From Pedobacter segetis (GTDB lineage Bacteria; Bacteroidota; Bacteroidia; Sphingobacteriales; Sphingobacteriaceae): DNA of 64,000 nucleotides. The position numbers were made by a program, and so were the translations under genes. Below, piece after piece: positions 8,611-17,120 of this stretch. The notes below the pieces were generated by a model. The model did no database searches and was not told where the DNA came from. It saw only the letters and a program-made list of their open reading frames with translations. The stretch covers positions 1 to 64,000 of the forward strand of contig NZ_JAEHFY010000006.1 of the NCBI RefSeq assembly GCF_016623585.1, given 5' to 3'. Position 1 is the first letter of the stretch. Every line of letters begins with the position of its first letter.

Positions 8611-8910
8611 ATGTCAATCATTGATCAACACAAAGAACGTTTAGAATTACTTTGTAAAACATACAAAGTTGATAAAATGTATATTTTTGGTTGTGCTTTG
8701 AATGAAAAATTTAACAATAAAAGCTACGTTGATTTATTGGTAAAATTTAAAGAATTTGATTTGGCGAATTATTTTCTGAATTACATTAATTTTAAAGAGG
8801 AGTTGAAACTTCTTTTGATAGAGAGGTAGATTTAATAGAAAAACAAACATTAAAAAACCCCGTACTTAATTAATTCTATAAATAAATGTAAACAATTGAT
8901 TTATGGATGA
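8611..8910 (+). pseudogene. MNT-family nucleotidyltransferase-like antitoxin, frameshifted
   Basis: Reading from ATG 8611 gives MSIIDQHKERLELLCKTYKVDKMYIFGCALNEKF then SYVDLLVKF, the minimal nucleotidyltransferase fold. The reading frame then stops at 8827-8829, but the +2 frame continues with DREVDLIEKQTLKNP (from 8817), and the original frame resumes with NSINKCKQLIYG to the stop at 8910. Two compensating indels (near 8816 and 8865) therefore break the gene. The active site is also eroded: GS has become GC and the first aspartate of SDxD is tyrosine. It overlaps the start of the HEPN pseudogene, the arrangement of intact MNT-HEPN modules. Confidence 0.75.
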
Positions 8911-9256
8911 AAGAATTTTTAATTGGCTGTTCGATATTAAAATTTCCATTGATGAAATAACCTCTTATTTTGAAAACGAAGAAAAAGATTTCAAAAAATA
9001 TAAGAAAAATTTAATGCTAAAAAGGGCAGTTGAAAGAAATTTGGAAATTATAGGGGAAGCATAAAATCGTATTTTGAAAACAGATATAACCTTTATTGAT
9101 AAAATTACAGATGCAAGATCTATTATTGGTTTAAGAAATCAAGCTATTCATTCTTACGATAATATTTCTGACGAGAATATCTGGTCTATAGTTATGAACC
9201 ATCTTCCTAAACTAAAAACGGAGATTGAAAATTTGATTCAAAATGATCAAAAATAA
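8903..9256 (+). pseudogene. HEPN (HepT-like, DUF86) toxin with in-frame stop
   Basis: ATG 8903 opens MDERIFNWLFDIKISIDEITSYF, and ERNLEIIGEA then a TAA stop at 9062-9064. The same frame continues with NRILKTDITFIDKITDARSIIGLRNQAIHSYDNI to 9256. The Rx4H ribonuclease motif (RNQAIH) lies after the stop, so the truncated product would be inactive. One base change to TAA explains the break; the rest of the gene is well preserved, which points to recent decay. Its 3' end overlaps folA by 14 bases. Confidence 0.78.
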
Positions 9257-9743
9257 CTCTAACCTCTCCCTCATCGTAGCCACCGATCAAGAAAACGGTA
9301 TCGGTAAAAACAATCAGTTACTTTGGCATTTGCCCAATGATTTAAAGTTTTTCAAAAAGACCACTTCTGGCCATAGCATAATTATGGGCCGTAAAACATT
9401 CGATTCTATTGGTAAACCCTTGCCAAACCGAAGAAACATCATCATTAGCAGAAAAAAAGATTTAAAGATTGAAGGAGTAGAAGTTTATAATAACTTAGAA
9501 AGTGCGGTTAAAGCTTGCGCCGATGATGAAGAGCCTTTTATAATTGGCGGTGGTGAGATTTACCGTGAATCCCTACCCTTTGTAAAACATATTTATATCA
9601 CTAAAGTACATCATCATTTTAATGCAGATACCTTTTTCCCTAAAATAGAGGCTTTAAAATGGGAAGTAATATTTAAAGAAGACCATCAGAAAGACGATAA
9701 ACACGCTTTTGATTATTCTTTCATGATATTAAAGCGGCTTTAA
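9243..9743 (+). CDS. folA: dihydrofolate reductase
   Basis: A 166-residue DHFR that reduces dihydrofolate to tetrahydrofolate with NADPH. LSLIVATDQENGIGKNNQLLWHLPNDLKFFKKTT carries the Met20-like loop and the LLWHLPxDLKxF signature with the catalytic acidic residue in PND. IIMGRKTFDSIGKPLPNRRNIIISR is the NADPH-binding segment, and FIIGGGEIYRESLP completes the family pattern. It begins inside the end of the broken HEPN gene; thyA lies 0.7 kb upstream on the same strand. Confidence 0.96.
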   Translation: MIKNNSNLSLIVATDQENGIGKNNQLLWHLPNDLKFFKKTTSGHSIIMGRKTFDSIGKPLPNRRNIIISRKKDLKIEGVEVYNNLESAVKACADDEEPFIIGGGEIYRESLPFVKHIYITKVHHHFNADTFFPKIEALKWEVIFKEDHQKDDKHAFDYSFMILKRL

Positions 9744-9794
9744 TTAAAAGCTAATAATTTAATCTTTAGGGATTTTATAAATTAAAAATTTAAT

Positions 9795-9802
9795 TAGCTT
9801 TG
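9795..9802 (+). promoter_or_regulatory. predicted -7 element of the secDF promoter
   Basis: TAGCTTTG is a full match to the Bacteroidota -7 consensus TAnnTTTG, 47 bases before the secDF ATG. The -33 region (ATTT/TTTT around 9772-9776) is a weak match to TTTG. Confidence 0.45.
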
Positions 9803-9849
9803 CCCTCTTGAATTTCAAAATCAAAATTACACCAATCAATTAAAAAAAA

Positions 9850-12816
9850 ATGCAAAACAAAGGAATCATTAAGTTTGCAGCTATTGTATTAACACTTTTA
9901 TGTTTGTATGCGCTTTCTTTCACTTTCGTAACCAACAAGGTAGAAAATGATGCCAAAGAATACGCTAAAGGCGACCCGATTAAAGAAAAAAGATATTTAG
10001 ACTCTATGTCTAACCAACCGGTTTACCCTATTTTAAACCATACCTATCAGTATGTTAAACAAAAAGAAATCCCATTAGGTTTGGATCTAAAAGGAGGTAT
10101 GAACGTTACCATGGAGATTGAATTGTCCCAGCTGGTAAGAAGTTTGGCCAACAACCCATCAGATGCTACTTTTAATCAGGCTTTAAAAAATGCGGAAGCT
10201 AAATTATCAAAAAGCCAAGAAGGTTTAATTTCTTTGTTTGTATCAGAATACGAAAAATTGAATCCAAACGGTAAACTATCTACCTTTTTTGCCACAAAAG
10301 AAAACGCTAATGATCTTAAATTAAATGCTACCAACAATGAGGTAAAATCATTTTTAGATAAGCAATCTACCTCGGCGGTAGAAAGATCGTTCAATATTTT
10401 AAGGACCCGTATAGATAAGTTTGGGGTTACCCAGCCCAACATACAATTACAAGACGGTTCTAACCGTATATTGGTAGAATTGCCTGGCGTAACAGAAAAA
10501 GAACGTGTGCGTAAATTGTTGTCTGGTTCTGCAAAATTAGAGTTTTATGAAACTTATGATAACACAGAAATATTCCCCATACTTCAAAACATCAATAATA
10601 TTTTAGCCGCAAAACAGCCTAAAACAGAAGCTAAACCAACATTAAAAACAGACAGTAATAAATTAGCACTTTCTAAAGATAAGCCAGCCTTATTAAGCGC
10701 AAAAAGAGATAGCGTTGGTAAAGATTCTTTAGGTAAAGAAGCGCTAGCTAAAACAAACCCGTTATTTGCGGTTTTATCTCCTGCCACTTACCAAGGCCAA
10801 AACGGGCAACAAAGCTTACGCCCTGGCCCAACAGTTGGTTATGCTTCTGAAATAGATACCGCAAAAATAAATTCTATCTTTAACGAAGAAGATGTTAAGG
10901 CACTTTTACCAAGTAACCTAAAATTACTTTGGAGCGTAAAATCTATTTCGCCAGATTCTAAAGTTTTTGAACTTTTTGGCATTAAATCTACAGGGCCAAA
11001 CGGAGAGCCCGCTTTAGGTGGCGACGTTATCTCTAACGCCCGTGAAGATTTTGATCAACGAGGCAACCCAGAAGTGGTAATGGTGATGAAAACCGATGGT
11101 GCCAGGGAGTGGAAAAAAATTACCGCTGCCGCAGCAGGTAACCCACAAAGCGAAGACGATAATAAATCTATCGCCATTGTTTTGGATAATTCTGTTTACA
11201 CCGCACCAAGGGTTTCTGGAGAGATACCAAATGGTATTTCTTCAATTTCTGGAAACTTTACGGTTGATGAAACAAAAGATCTAGCCAATATATTAAAAGC
11301 GGGCAAGCTTCCGGCACCTGCAAAAATTGTACAAGAGGCGGTTGTTGGGCCTTCTTTAGGTGCAGCAGCGATCAGCTCTGGTTTAACCTCTGCAGTTGTT
11401 GGTTTAATTGTGGTATTAATTTTCATGATGTTCTATTACAATAGAGCAGGTACGGTTGCCAATATTGCAGTATTTACCAACGTATTCTTTTTAATGGGTG
11501 TATTAGCATCTTTAGGTGCTGTACTAACACTTCCGGGTATCGCAGGTATCGTACTTACATTAGGTATGGCGGTTGATGCTAACGTTTTGATCTATGAACG
11601 TATCCGTGAAGAATTAAACTTGGGTAAATCTTTAAGGTTAGCGATTTCTGATGGTTATAAACATGCGATGCCATCAATTTTGGATAGTCAGGTTACTACC
11701 TTGATTACGGGTATCATACTTTATATATTTGGCTCTGGCCCGATACAAGGTTTTGCAACTACCCTGATCATAGGTATCATTACTTCGTTGTTCTCGGCGA
11801 TCTTAATTTCTAGATTGATCTTTGAATGGATGCTGAAAAAAGAAATGCCGATCAAATTTTCTAACCCTTGGAGCAACCATACGTTCAAAAATGCCAATTA
11901 TAACTTTGTTGGCAAGCGTAAGATATTTTACTTCGTATCAGGGCTATTTATCACTTTGGGCATTATCTCAATTATCGTAAGAGGGTTTAGCCTAGGCATA
12001 GATTTTAAAGGCGGCAGAACTTATATCATCAAATTTGAGAAAGCGGTAAATACAGAAGAAGTTAGGGTAGATCTTAATGATGCTTTTGGCGTAGCCTCTG
12101 AGGTTAAAACCTTTGGCAGCGATAATCAGATCAGATTAACAACACCTTATTTAATTGATAGCCAAGCAGATAATGCAGATCAATTAGTAGAAGCTAAATT
12201 AAAGGAAGGTTTATCAAAATTACCTAATAATAAAGGCACTATTGAAAGTTCCCAAAAGGTAGGGCCAACCATTGCAAACGACATTAAGGTATCTGCAATT
12301 TATGCCGTACTATTATCTATTTTAGCCATTGCGCTTTATATCTTCGTGAGGTTTAGAAAATGGTCTTATAGCGCCGGTGCTTTGGTAGCATTATGCCATG
12401 ATGTGCTGTTGGTGCTATCTTTCTTCTCTTTATTTAACGGAATTTTACCGTTCTCGTTAGATATTGACCAAGCATTTATAGCGGCAATATTAACGGTAAT
12501 AGGGTATTCTATCAATGATACGGTGGTGGTATTTGACAGGGTCAGAGAGTTTTTGGATCAGCATCATGCAAAAACCGATAAAATGTCTGTAGTGATTAAC
12601 GATGCGATCAATAGCACATTAAGCAGAACGGTGATTACGGCTTTAACGGTTATTTTTGTTTTAGCGGTGCTGTTTGTTTTTGGGGGCGAGGTTATCAGAG
12701 GTTTCTCTTTTGCGCTATTGATAGGTGTAATCTTTGGTACCTATTCTTCTATCTGCGTAGCAACACCAGTTGTGGTAGATTTTATCAAGAAAGAGAAAAA
12801 AGAAGAAAACGGTTAA
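9850..12816 (+). CDS. secDF: fused protein translocase subunit SecDF
   Basis: A 988-residue fusion of SecD and SecF, inner-membrane proteins that pull exported proteins through SecYEG using the proton gradient. An N-terminal membrane helix (about 8-27) is followed by PLGLDLKGGMNVTMEIE, the SecD D1 signature. The SecD P1 domain contains a variable serine/lysine/alanine-rich stretch (about 250-335). Six membrane helices follow (about 500-660, with GMAVDANVLIYERIREE), then SecF from about 690 with LGIDFKGGRTYIIKF and GYSINDTVVVFDRVRE. Fusion is usual in Bacteroidota. A strong terminator follows. Confidence 0.97.
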   Translation: MQNKGIIKFAAIVLTLLCLYALSFTFVTNKVENDAKEYAKGDPIKEKRYLDSMSNQPVYPILNHTYQYVKQKEIPLGLDLKGGMNVTMEIELSQLVRSLANNPSDATFNQALKNAEAKLSKSQEGLISLFVSEYEKLNPNGKLSTFFATKENANDLKLNATNNEVKSFLDKQSTSAVERSFNILRTRIDKFGVTQPNIQLQDGSNRILVELPGVTEKERVRKLLSGSAKLEFYETYDNTEIFPILQNINNILAAKQPKTEAKPTLKTDSNKLALSKDKPALLSAKRDSVGKDSLGKEALAKTNPLFAVLSPATYQGQNGQQSLRPGPTVGYASEIDTAKINSIFNEEDVKALLPSNLKLLWSVKSISPDSKVFELFGIKSTGPNGEPALGGDVISNAREDFDQRGNPEVVMVMKTDGAREWKKITAAAAGNPQSEDDNKSIAIVLDNSVYTAPRVSGEIPNGISSISGNFTVDETKDLANILKAGKLPAPAKIVQEAVVGPSLGAAAISSGLTSAVVGLIVVLIFMMFYYNRAGTVANIAVFTNVFFLMGVLASLGAVLTLPGIAGIVLTLGMAVDANVLIYERIREELNLGKSLRLAISDGYKHAMPSILDSQVTTLITGIILYIFGSGPIQGFATTLIIGIITSLFSAILISRLIFEWMLKKEMPIKFSNPWSNHTFKNANYNFVGKRKIFYFVSGLFITLGIISIIVRGFSLGIDFKGGRTYIIKFEKAVNTEEVRVDLNDAFGVASEVKTFGSDNQIRLTTPYLIDSQADNADQLVEAKLKEGLSKLPNNKGTIESSQKVGPTIANDIKVSAIYAVLLSILAIALYIFVRFRKWSYSAGALVALCHDVLLVLSFFSLFNGILPFSLDIDQAFIAAILTVIGYSINDTVVVFDRVREFLDQHHAKTDKMSVVINDAINSTLSRTVITALTVIFVLAVLFVFGGEVIRGFSFALLIGVIFGTYSSICVATPVVVDFIKKEKKEENG

Positions 12817-12832
12817 TAACAAATTCGATTTT

Positions 12833-12868
12833 AAAAACCGCCTAGACATTTAAGCTAGGCGGTTTTTT
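12833..12868 (+). terminator. intrinsic terminator after secDF
   Basis: AAAAACCGCCTAG and CTAGGCGGTTTTT are perfect 13-base arms around a 9-base loop, followed by more T. The symmetric A/T runs could act in both directions. Confidence 0.93.
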
Positions 12869-12915
12869 TATTTTTATCCCAATTATATTAGCTTTCTTTG
12901 TATAAATTTCGGTTT

Positions 12916-13491
12916 ATGGAAAATAAATTCAATTTAAAAGAAATCTTATCCGTATCTATGATATTATTTGCCATCATAGATATTTTGGGTTCTATCCCCA
13001 TTATCATCCAATTAAGGAAAAAGGCGGGCGGCCACATACAATCAGAAAAAGCAACATTGGTTTCTTTGGCTTTAATGATAGTTTTTCTTTTCTTGGGCGA
13101 AGGTCTTTTAAACATCATCGGGTTAGATATCTCCTCTTTTGCCATTGCTGGTTCTATCGTGATTTTTATTATCGCCATGGAAATGGTGCTTGGCATCAAT
13201 TTTTTCAAAGAAGAAATACCCGAAGCTGTTTCTATCGTACCCTTGGCTTTCCCACTGATCGCAGGGGCCGGTACCATGACTACCCTTCTCTCGTTAAAAG
13301 CAGAGTATCATACATTAAACATTATATGCGGTATCATTATCAATTTATTATTTGTTTACCTGGTTTTAAAAAATTCTTTAAGGATAGAGAAATTGTTTGG
13401 CCCTACCGGATTACACATTTTAAGAAAGGCCTTCGGAATTATTCTTTTAGCAATAGCTATAAAAATGTTCAGAAATAATACCGGACTTTAA
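12916..13491 (+). CDS. MarC-family integral membrane protein
   Basis: A 191-residue membrane protein with about six hydrophobic helices (roughly 10-31, 47-66, 72-94, 108-128, 140-158, 170-187). FAIIDILGSIPIII near the start and the central PLAFPLIAGAGTMTTLLSL are MarC family signatures (the latter resembles the conserved P-L-x-x-G-P/A-G stretch). The function of MarC proteins is not established; multidrug-resistance naming is historical. I start at ATG 12916 and not at an in-frame TTG six codons before. It is isolated from secDF by a terminator. Confidence 0.88.
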   Translation: MENKFNLKEILSVSMILFAIIDILGSIPIIIQLRKKAGGHIQSEKATLVSLALMIVFLFLGEGLLNIIGLDISSFAIAGSIVIFIIAMEMVLGINFFKEEIPEAVSIVPLAFPLIAGAGTMTTLLSLKAEYHTLNIICGIIINLLFVYLVLKNSLRIEKLFGPTGLHILRKAFGIILLAIAIKMFRNNTGL

Positions 13492-13583
13492 TAAAAATTA
13501 CATATTTTAGTAAGCATAAACCTTAGCATTTGTTTATAAGCCCGTTTTTGTGGATATTTTTTTGATCTATCTATCAAAAATCA

Positions 13584-13614
13584 TTTGTTTATAAAGAAAA
13601 GTTAAATATCTTCG
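13584..13614 (+). promoter_or_regulatory. predicted promoter of the histone H1-like gene
   Basis: TTTG at 13584-13587, exactly 19 bases, then TATCTTCG at 13607-13614 (one mismatch to TAnnTTTG). This is the textbook Bacteroidota arrangement and predicts a start near 13620, about 28 bases before the ATG. Confidence 0.7.
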
Positions 13615-13647
13615 TTTTGAATATTAACAAAAATTAAATCTTATAAC

Positions 13648-13821
13648 ATGGACAAATTTAAAGAATTAAAAGAACTAATTGCATCAGCAGAAGCAGACGC
13701 TACTGCATTTTTTGACAAAGGAAACAAAGCAGCAGGAACAAGGTTGCGTAATGCTATGCAAAAATCTAAAGTTTTAGCTCAAGATATTCGTAATGAAGTA
13801 ACTGCTAAGAAAAACGGTTAA
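13648..13821 (+). CDS. histone H1-like (Hc1-type) DNA-binding protein
   Basis: A 57-residue protein, MDKFKELKELIASAEADATAF at the start, then FDKGNKAAGTRLRNAMQKSK and a tail VTAKKNG. Small helical proteins with the GNKAAGTRxRxxMQ pattern belong to the histone H1/Hc1-like family of Bacteroidota, thought to bind DNA in the nucleoid. There is no lysine-rich repeat tail as in chlamydial Hc1, so it is the core alone. Its own near-consensus promoter and a perfect-stem terminator frame it as a one-gene, probably highly expressed, transcript. Confidence 0.82.
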   Translation: MDKFKELKELIASAEADATAFFDKGNKAAGTRLRNAMQKSKVLAQDIRNEVTAKKNG

Positions 13822-13840
13822 TCATTTTTAACAATGAATT

Positions 13841-13875
13841 AAAGCCTAAATGGGGATCCCATTTAGGCTTTTTTA
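13841..13875 (+). terminator. intrinsic terminator after the histone H1-like gene
   Basis: AAAGCCTAAATGGG and CCCATTTAGGCTTT form a perfect 14-bp stem with a 3-base loop, followed by T residues; 19 bases past the stop codon. Confidence 0.93.
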
Positions 13876-14069
13876 TTTTATTGCTCTTAATACGGAAATA
13901 TTTTATCTAGTAAAATAGATACACCTTTCTTTATTACACTCAAATTATATTTTTTTCTTGCCAACCAATTTTTTGGTATGTTTTTTTCTTAAGTATTAGC
14001 AAACAAAATCGTTTTAAATTCTTTATTAAGTTTAAATAGAATTTTTGATTTTGATAAAAAAATATAATC

Positions 14070-14546
14070 ATGAAAAAAACCAACATCGGCATAACCGACA
14101 AAAACAGAGAGCATATTGCAGAACAGCTTAATAAAATACTGGCAGACGAGTTTATACTTTATTCTAAAACACTTAACGCTCATTGGAATGTAGAAGGCCC
14201 AGATTTTCATACTGTACACATTTATTTAGAGCAACTGTATAATGATCAGCAACTTATTGTTGATAATGTTGCAGAGAAAATTCGTTCAATAGGTCATTAT
14301 GCTTTAGGGAATTTAAGCCAGTATTTAAAAGTGAGCCATCTTTCAGAAAAGCTCACTAGTAAGTTTGATAGTCAGAATCTTTTTAAAGAATTGCTAGAAG
14401 ACCACGAGAGCATCATCATCTTTATAAGAGAAAACATTACTCCTATTGCAGAAAAATTTGGCGCAGAGGGAATTAGCGATTACATTACGGGTTTAATGGA
14501 AAAACACGAAAAAACAGCTTGGATGTTGAGGGCGCACTTAAATTAG
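14070..14546 (+). CDS. dps: Dps-family DNA-protection ferritin
   Basis: A 158-residue Dps/ferritin-like protein. It forms a 12-mer that oxidises and stores iron with peroxide and shields DNA in stress. The ferroxidase residues sit in SKTLNAHWNVEGPDFHTVHIYLEQLYND, where the histidines, the aspartate and the glutamate of the inter-subunit site (H of NAHWN, D and E downstream) are all present. LEDHESIIIFIRE and MEKHEKTAWMLRAHL match the last two helices. The N-terminal tail is short and weakly basic. A GAAA-loop terminator follows. Confidence 0.94.
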   Translation: MKKTNIGITDKNREHIAEQLNKILADEFILYSKTLNAHWNVEGPDFHTVHIYLEQLYNDQQLIVDNVAEKIRSIGHYALGNLSQYLKVSHLSEKLTSKFDSQNLFKELLEDHESIIIFIRENITPIAEKFGAEGISDYITGLMEKHEKTAWMLRAHLN

Positions 14547-14566
14547 TAAACACTAATTAATTTAAG

Positions 14567-14600
14567 AAAGCAAATTGAGAAATCAGTTTGCTTTTTTTTA
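14567..14600 (+). terminator. intrinsic terminator after dps
   Basis: AAAGCAAATTGA, loop GAAA, TCAGTTTGCTTT (one G-U pair), then a T-run; 20 bases past the dps stop. Confidence 0.9.
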
Positions 14601-14710
14601 TGCTCTTTTTTATCATAAACCCTAGCCTGTTCTGTAAAATTTCCCGTACATCAACATCAAAAAAGACAGATATTTTTAAATGTTTATTAACTTGTGTTAA
14701 AAATTAAACT

Positions 14711-16582
14711 ATGTATAGATTTATATTTGTAACCAGCGGTTTACTGTTGTTTTTCCTTTCTTCAGAAGCTCAGTTGCTTACCATGCCTTCTAAAATCGAG
14801 AGTGCGTTCAATAAACAAACCAGATCGGCAGATGGCAAACCTGGCAAAAACTATTGGCAAAACCATGCTAAATATGATATCTCTATCAAAGTTACCCCTC
14901 CAAATAAAATCATAGCCGGTACAGAAACAATCACTTATTACAATAACAGCCCTGATAAGCTAGACAGCTTAAACATGAAATTGATCGTTAATGTGCATCG
15001 CAACAGCAGAAAAGGTAAAAATACAAACCCTAACCTAGGTCTAACGGTTGATCGGATCATGATAAACGGGGCAAAAGCTTTTTGGGATAATGGTTTAGCC
15101 ATAAATACTAACTATATGCTTCCTTTAACCAAAGAATTAATGCCCCATGATTCTGTTAAATTAACCATTGATTGGCATTATGAACTTTCTACGGGCCCTG
15201 GAAGAGATGGGGTTCTTAATCCTAGCACATTTTTCTTGGCTTATTTTTACCCAAGGGTTTCTGTTTATGATGATTATAAAGGTTGGGATACACAACCACA
15301 TACAGGTTCATTAGAGTTTTATAACGATTTTAATGATTATACCTTAAATGTTACCGTACCTAAAAATTATATAGTTTGGGCAACGGGAGATTTAAAAAAC
15401 CCAAACGAGGTTCTTAAACCAGAATTTGCCAATAAGTTGCAAACTTCTTTAACCAGTGATTCTATTATAAACATCGTAACACAAAAAGATTTAGACACCA
15501 AAAATATCACCGCCCAAAATGAGGCAAACACTTGGACATTTAAAGCCAAAAACATTACAGACGTTACCACAGCCATCAGTAATAATTATGTTTGGGATGC
15601 CAGTAGTGTAATGGTTGACGAAGCAAAAAAACGAAGGGCAAGTGTGCAAGCGGCCTATCCAGATAGCTCGGCAGATTTCCACCAATCTGTTAAAAATAGC
15701 AGGTATGCCTTGGGTTGGTATTCTAAAAATTGGCCGGGCGTACCCTACCCTTTCTCTAAAAGTACCGCGGTACAAGGTTTTGCAGATATGGAATATCCAA
15801 TGATGGTTAATGATAGCCATGAAACCGATTTAACTTTTGCAGAATTAGTACAAGACCATGAACAAGCACATACCTATTTTCCTTTTTATATGGGCATTAA
15901 CGAGAGTTATTATGCCTTTATGGACGAAGGTTGGGCAACAACTTTGGAATATTTGATCGGGATTACCGAAAACGGCAAGAAGGCCGCCGACGATTTTTAT
16001 AAGTCTTTTAGGGTAAAACGTTGGATCAATGGCCCCCACGCCCATGAAAACCCCATTATTACACCCTCTCCAGACGTTAATTTTGGTGCTGGCAATAACT
16101 CTTACGGAAAACCTTCTTTAAGCTATTTGGCCTTAAAAGATATGTTGGGCGATAAATTATTTAAAAAAGCCTTACATACCTACATGGATAATTGGAACGG
16201 TAAACATCCGATTCCTTGGGATTATTTCAACTCTATGAAAAGCGGTTCTGGTAAAAATTTAGATTGGTTTTTCTATAACTGGTTTTATACCCCTTACTAT
16301 ATCGATTTGAGTTTAGATCACATCGCAAAATCATCCAAAAAGAAAACACAGCTTTTCATTAAAAATATTGGCGGTTTTGCCGTTCCGTTTGATGTAATCG
16401 CTACTTTTAACGATGGCACTACTCAGTATTTTCATCAAACACCAGCGGTTTGGGAAAAAAACCAAAAAAACATTATAGTAACCATTAAAACCAAAAAACA
16501 AATCAAAAATTTAATGATTGATGGTGGAATTTTTATGGATGCCAATATAAAAGATAACACGTTAAATGTAAATCAAAATTGA
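14711..16582 (+). CDS. secreted M1-family (gluzincin) metallopeptidase
   Basis: A 623-residue peptidase with a signal peptide (MYRFIFVTSGLLLFFLSSEAQ, cleavage about 20-21). The zinc site is complete: HEQAH at 383-387 and, after 18 residues, E406 in DEGWA. Upstream, FADMEYPMM replaces the GxMEN exopeptidase motif of classical aminopeptidase N, so substrate preference may differ. The N-terminal beta domain (about 45-260) resembles the M1 saddle domain. It probably trims peptides in the periplasm. A cupin gene follows 61 bases later on the same strand. Confidence 0.88.
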   Translation: MYRFIFVTSGLLLFFLSSEAQLLTMPSKIESAFNKQTRSADGKPGKNYWQNHAKYDISIKVTPPNKIIAGTETITYYNNSPDKLDSLNMKLIVNVHRNSRKGKNTNPNLGLTVDRIMINGAKAFWDNGLAINTNYMLPLTKELMPHDSVKLTIDWHYELSTGPGRDGVLNPSTFFLAYFYPRVSVYDDYKGWDTQPHTGSLEFYNDFNDYTLNVTVPKNYIVWATGDLKNPNEVLKPEFANKLQTSLTSDSIINIVTQKDLDTKNITAQNEANTWTFKAKNITDVTTAISNNYVWDASSVMVDEAKKRRASVQAAYPDSSADFHQSVKNSRYALGWYSKNWPGVPYPFSKSTAVQGFADMEYPMMVNDSHETDLTFAELVQDHEQAHTYFPFYMGINESYYAFMDEGWATTLEYLIGITENGKKAADDFYKSFRVKRWINGPHAHENPIITPSPDVNFGAGNNSYGKPSLSYLALKDMLGDKLFKKALHTYMDNWNGKHPIPWDYFNSMKSGSGKNLDWFFYNWFYTPYYIDLSLDHIAKSSKKKTQLFIKNIGGFAVPFDVIATFNDGTTQYFHQTPAVWEKNQKNIIVTIKTKKQIKNLMIDGGIFMDANIKDNTLNVNQN

Positions 16583-16643
16583 TGGTAAAAAATTGTTTGG
16601 TAAAGGTTTACTTAGTGGAGGCTATTTTATCACTTAGATTAAT

Positions 16644-17066
16644 ATGACGGTAAAGAAAATTTGCATCATCATCATCTTCTCTTGTATCACATTCCATGTG
16701 TTTTCTCAAGAAAAAGACACCAAAATTGAGGTTACTAAACTTGCAGAAAGCACCAAAAGCTGGAACGGTGATCAACTACCTGCTTATCCTAAGGGTAAAC
16801 CACAGATCACTATTTTAAAAATAGTGATCCCGCCACATAAAAAATTAGATTTACACAAACATTTGGTAATTAACGCCGGTGTTTTGTTAAAAGGCGTACT
16901 TACTGTGGTTGATGATAAAGGCGATGTTCTTGAACTCAAAGCTGGCGATAGCATTGTAGAATTGGTAAATACCTATCATTATGGCGAAAACAAAGGCGAT
17001 GAACCTGCAGAAATCATTGTTTTTTATGCAGGCGTAGTAGGAACGCCAATAACGGTGAAAAAATAA
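16644..17066 (+). CDS. secreted cupin-domain protein
   Basis: A 140-residue protein with a signal peptide (MTVKKICIIIIFSCITFHVFSQ, about 1-22). Residues about 55-135 form a single cupin barrel; the metal-site first motif is PPHKKLDLHKHLVINAGVLLKG, with candidate ligands H64, H70 and H72, and the second is NTYHYGENKG. Function is unknown; periplasmic cupins of this kind are common and not assigned. It follows the M1 peptidase and precedes the ABC-F gene on the same strand. Confidence 0.8.
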   Translation: MTVKKICIIIIFSCITFHVFSQEKDTKIEVTKLAESTKSWNGDQLPAYPKGKPQITILKIVIPPHKKLDLHKHLVINAGVLLKGVLTVVDDKGDVLELKAGDSIVELVNTYHYGENKGDEPAEIIVFYAGVVGTPITVKK

Positions 17067-17105
17067 ATAGCATAATACGCATCAAATTTCCTGCTGGTAT
17101 TTTCT

Positions 17106-17113
17106 TACCTTTG
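17106..17113 (+). promoter_or_regulatory. predicted -7 element of the ABC-F gene, near-leaderless
   Basis: TACCTTTG matches TAnnTTTG in full and ends 7 bases before the ATG at 17121. Transcription would start at or just before the start codon. No TTTG is seen at the -33 spacing. Confidence 0.45.
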
Positions 17114-17120
17114 CGCCCAA

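Noticed and set aside
12898-12915. Upstream TTG start for the MarC-family gene
   Set aside because: The added six residues have no homology, while ATG 12916 gives the expected membrane-protein N-terminus.
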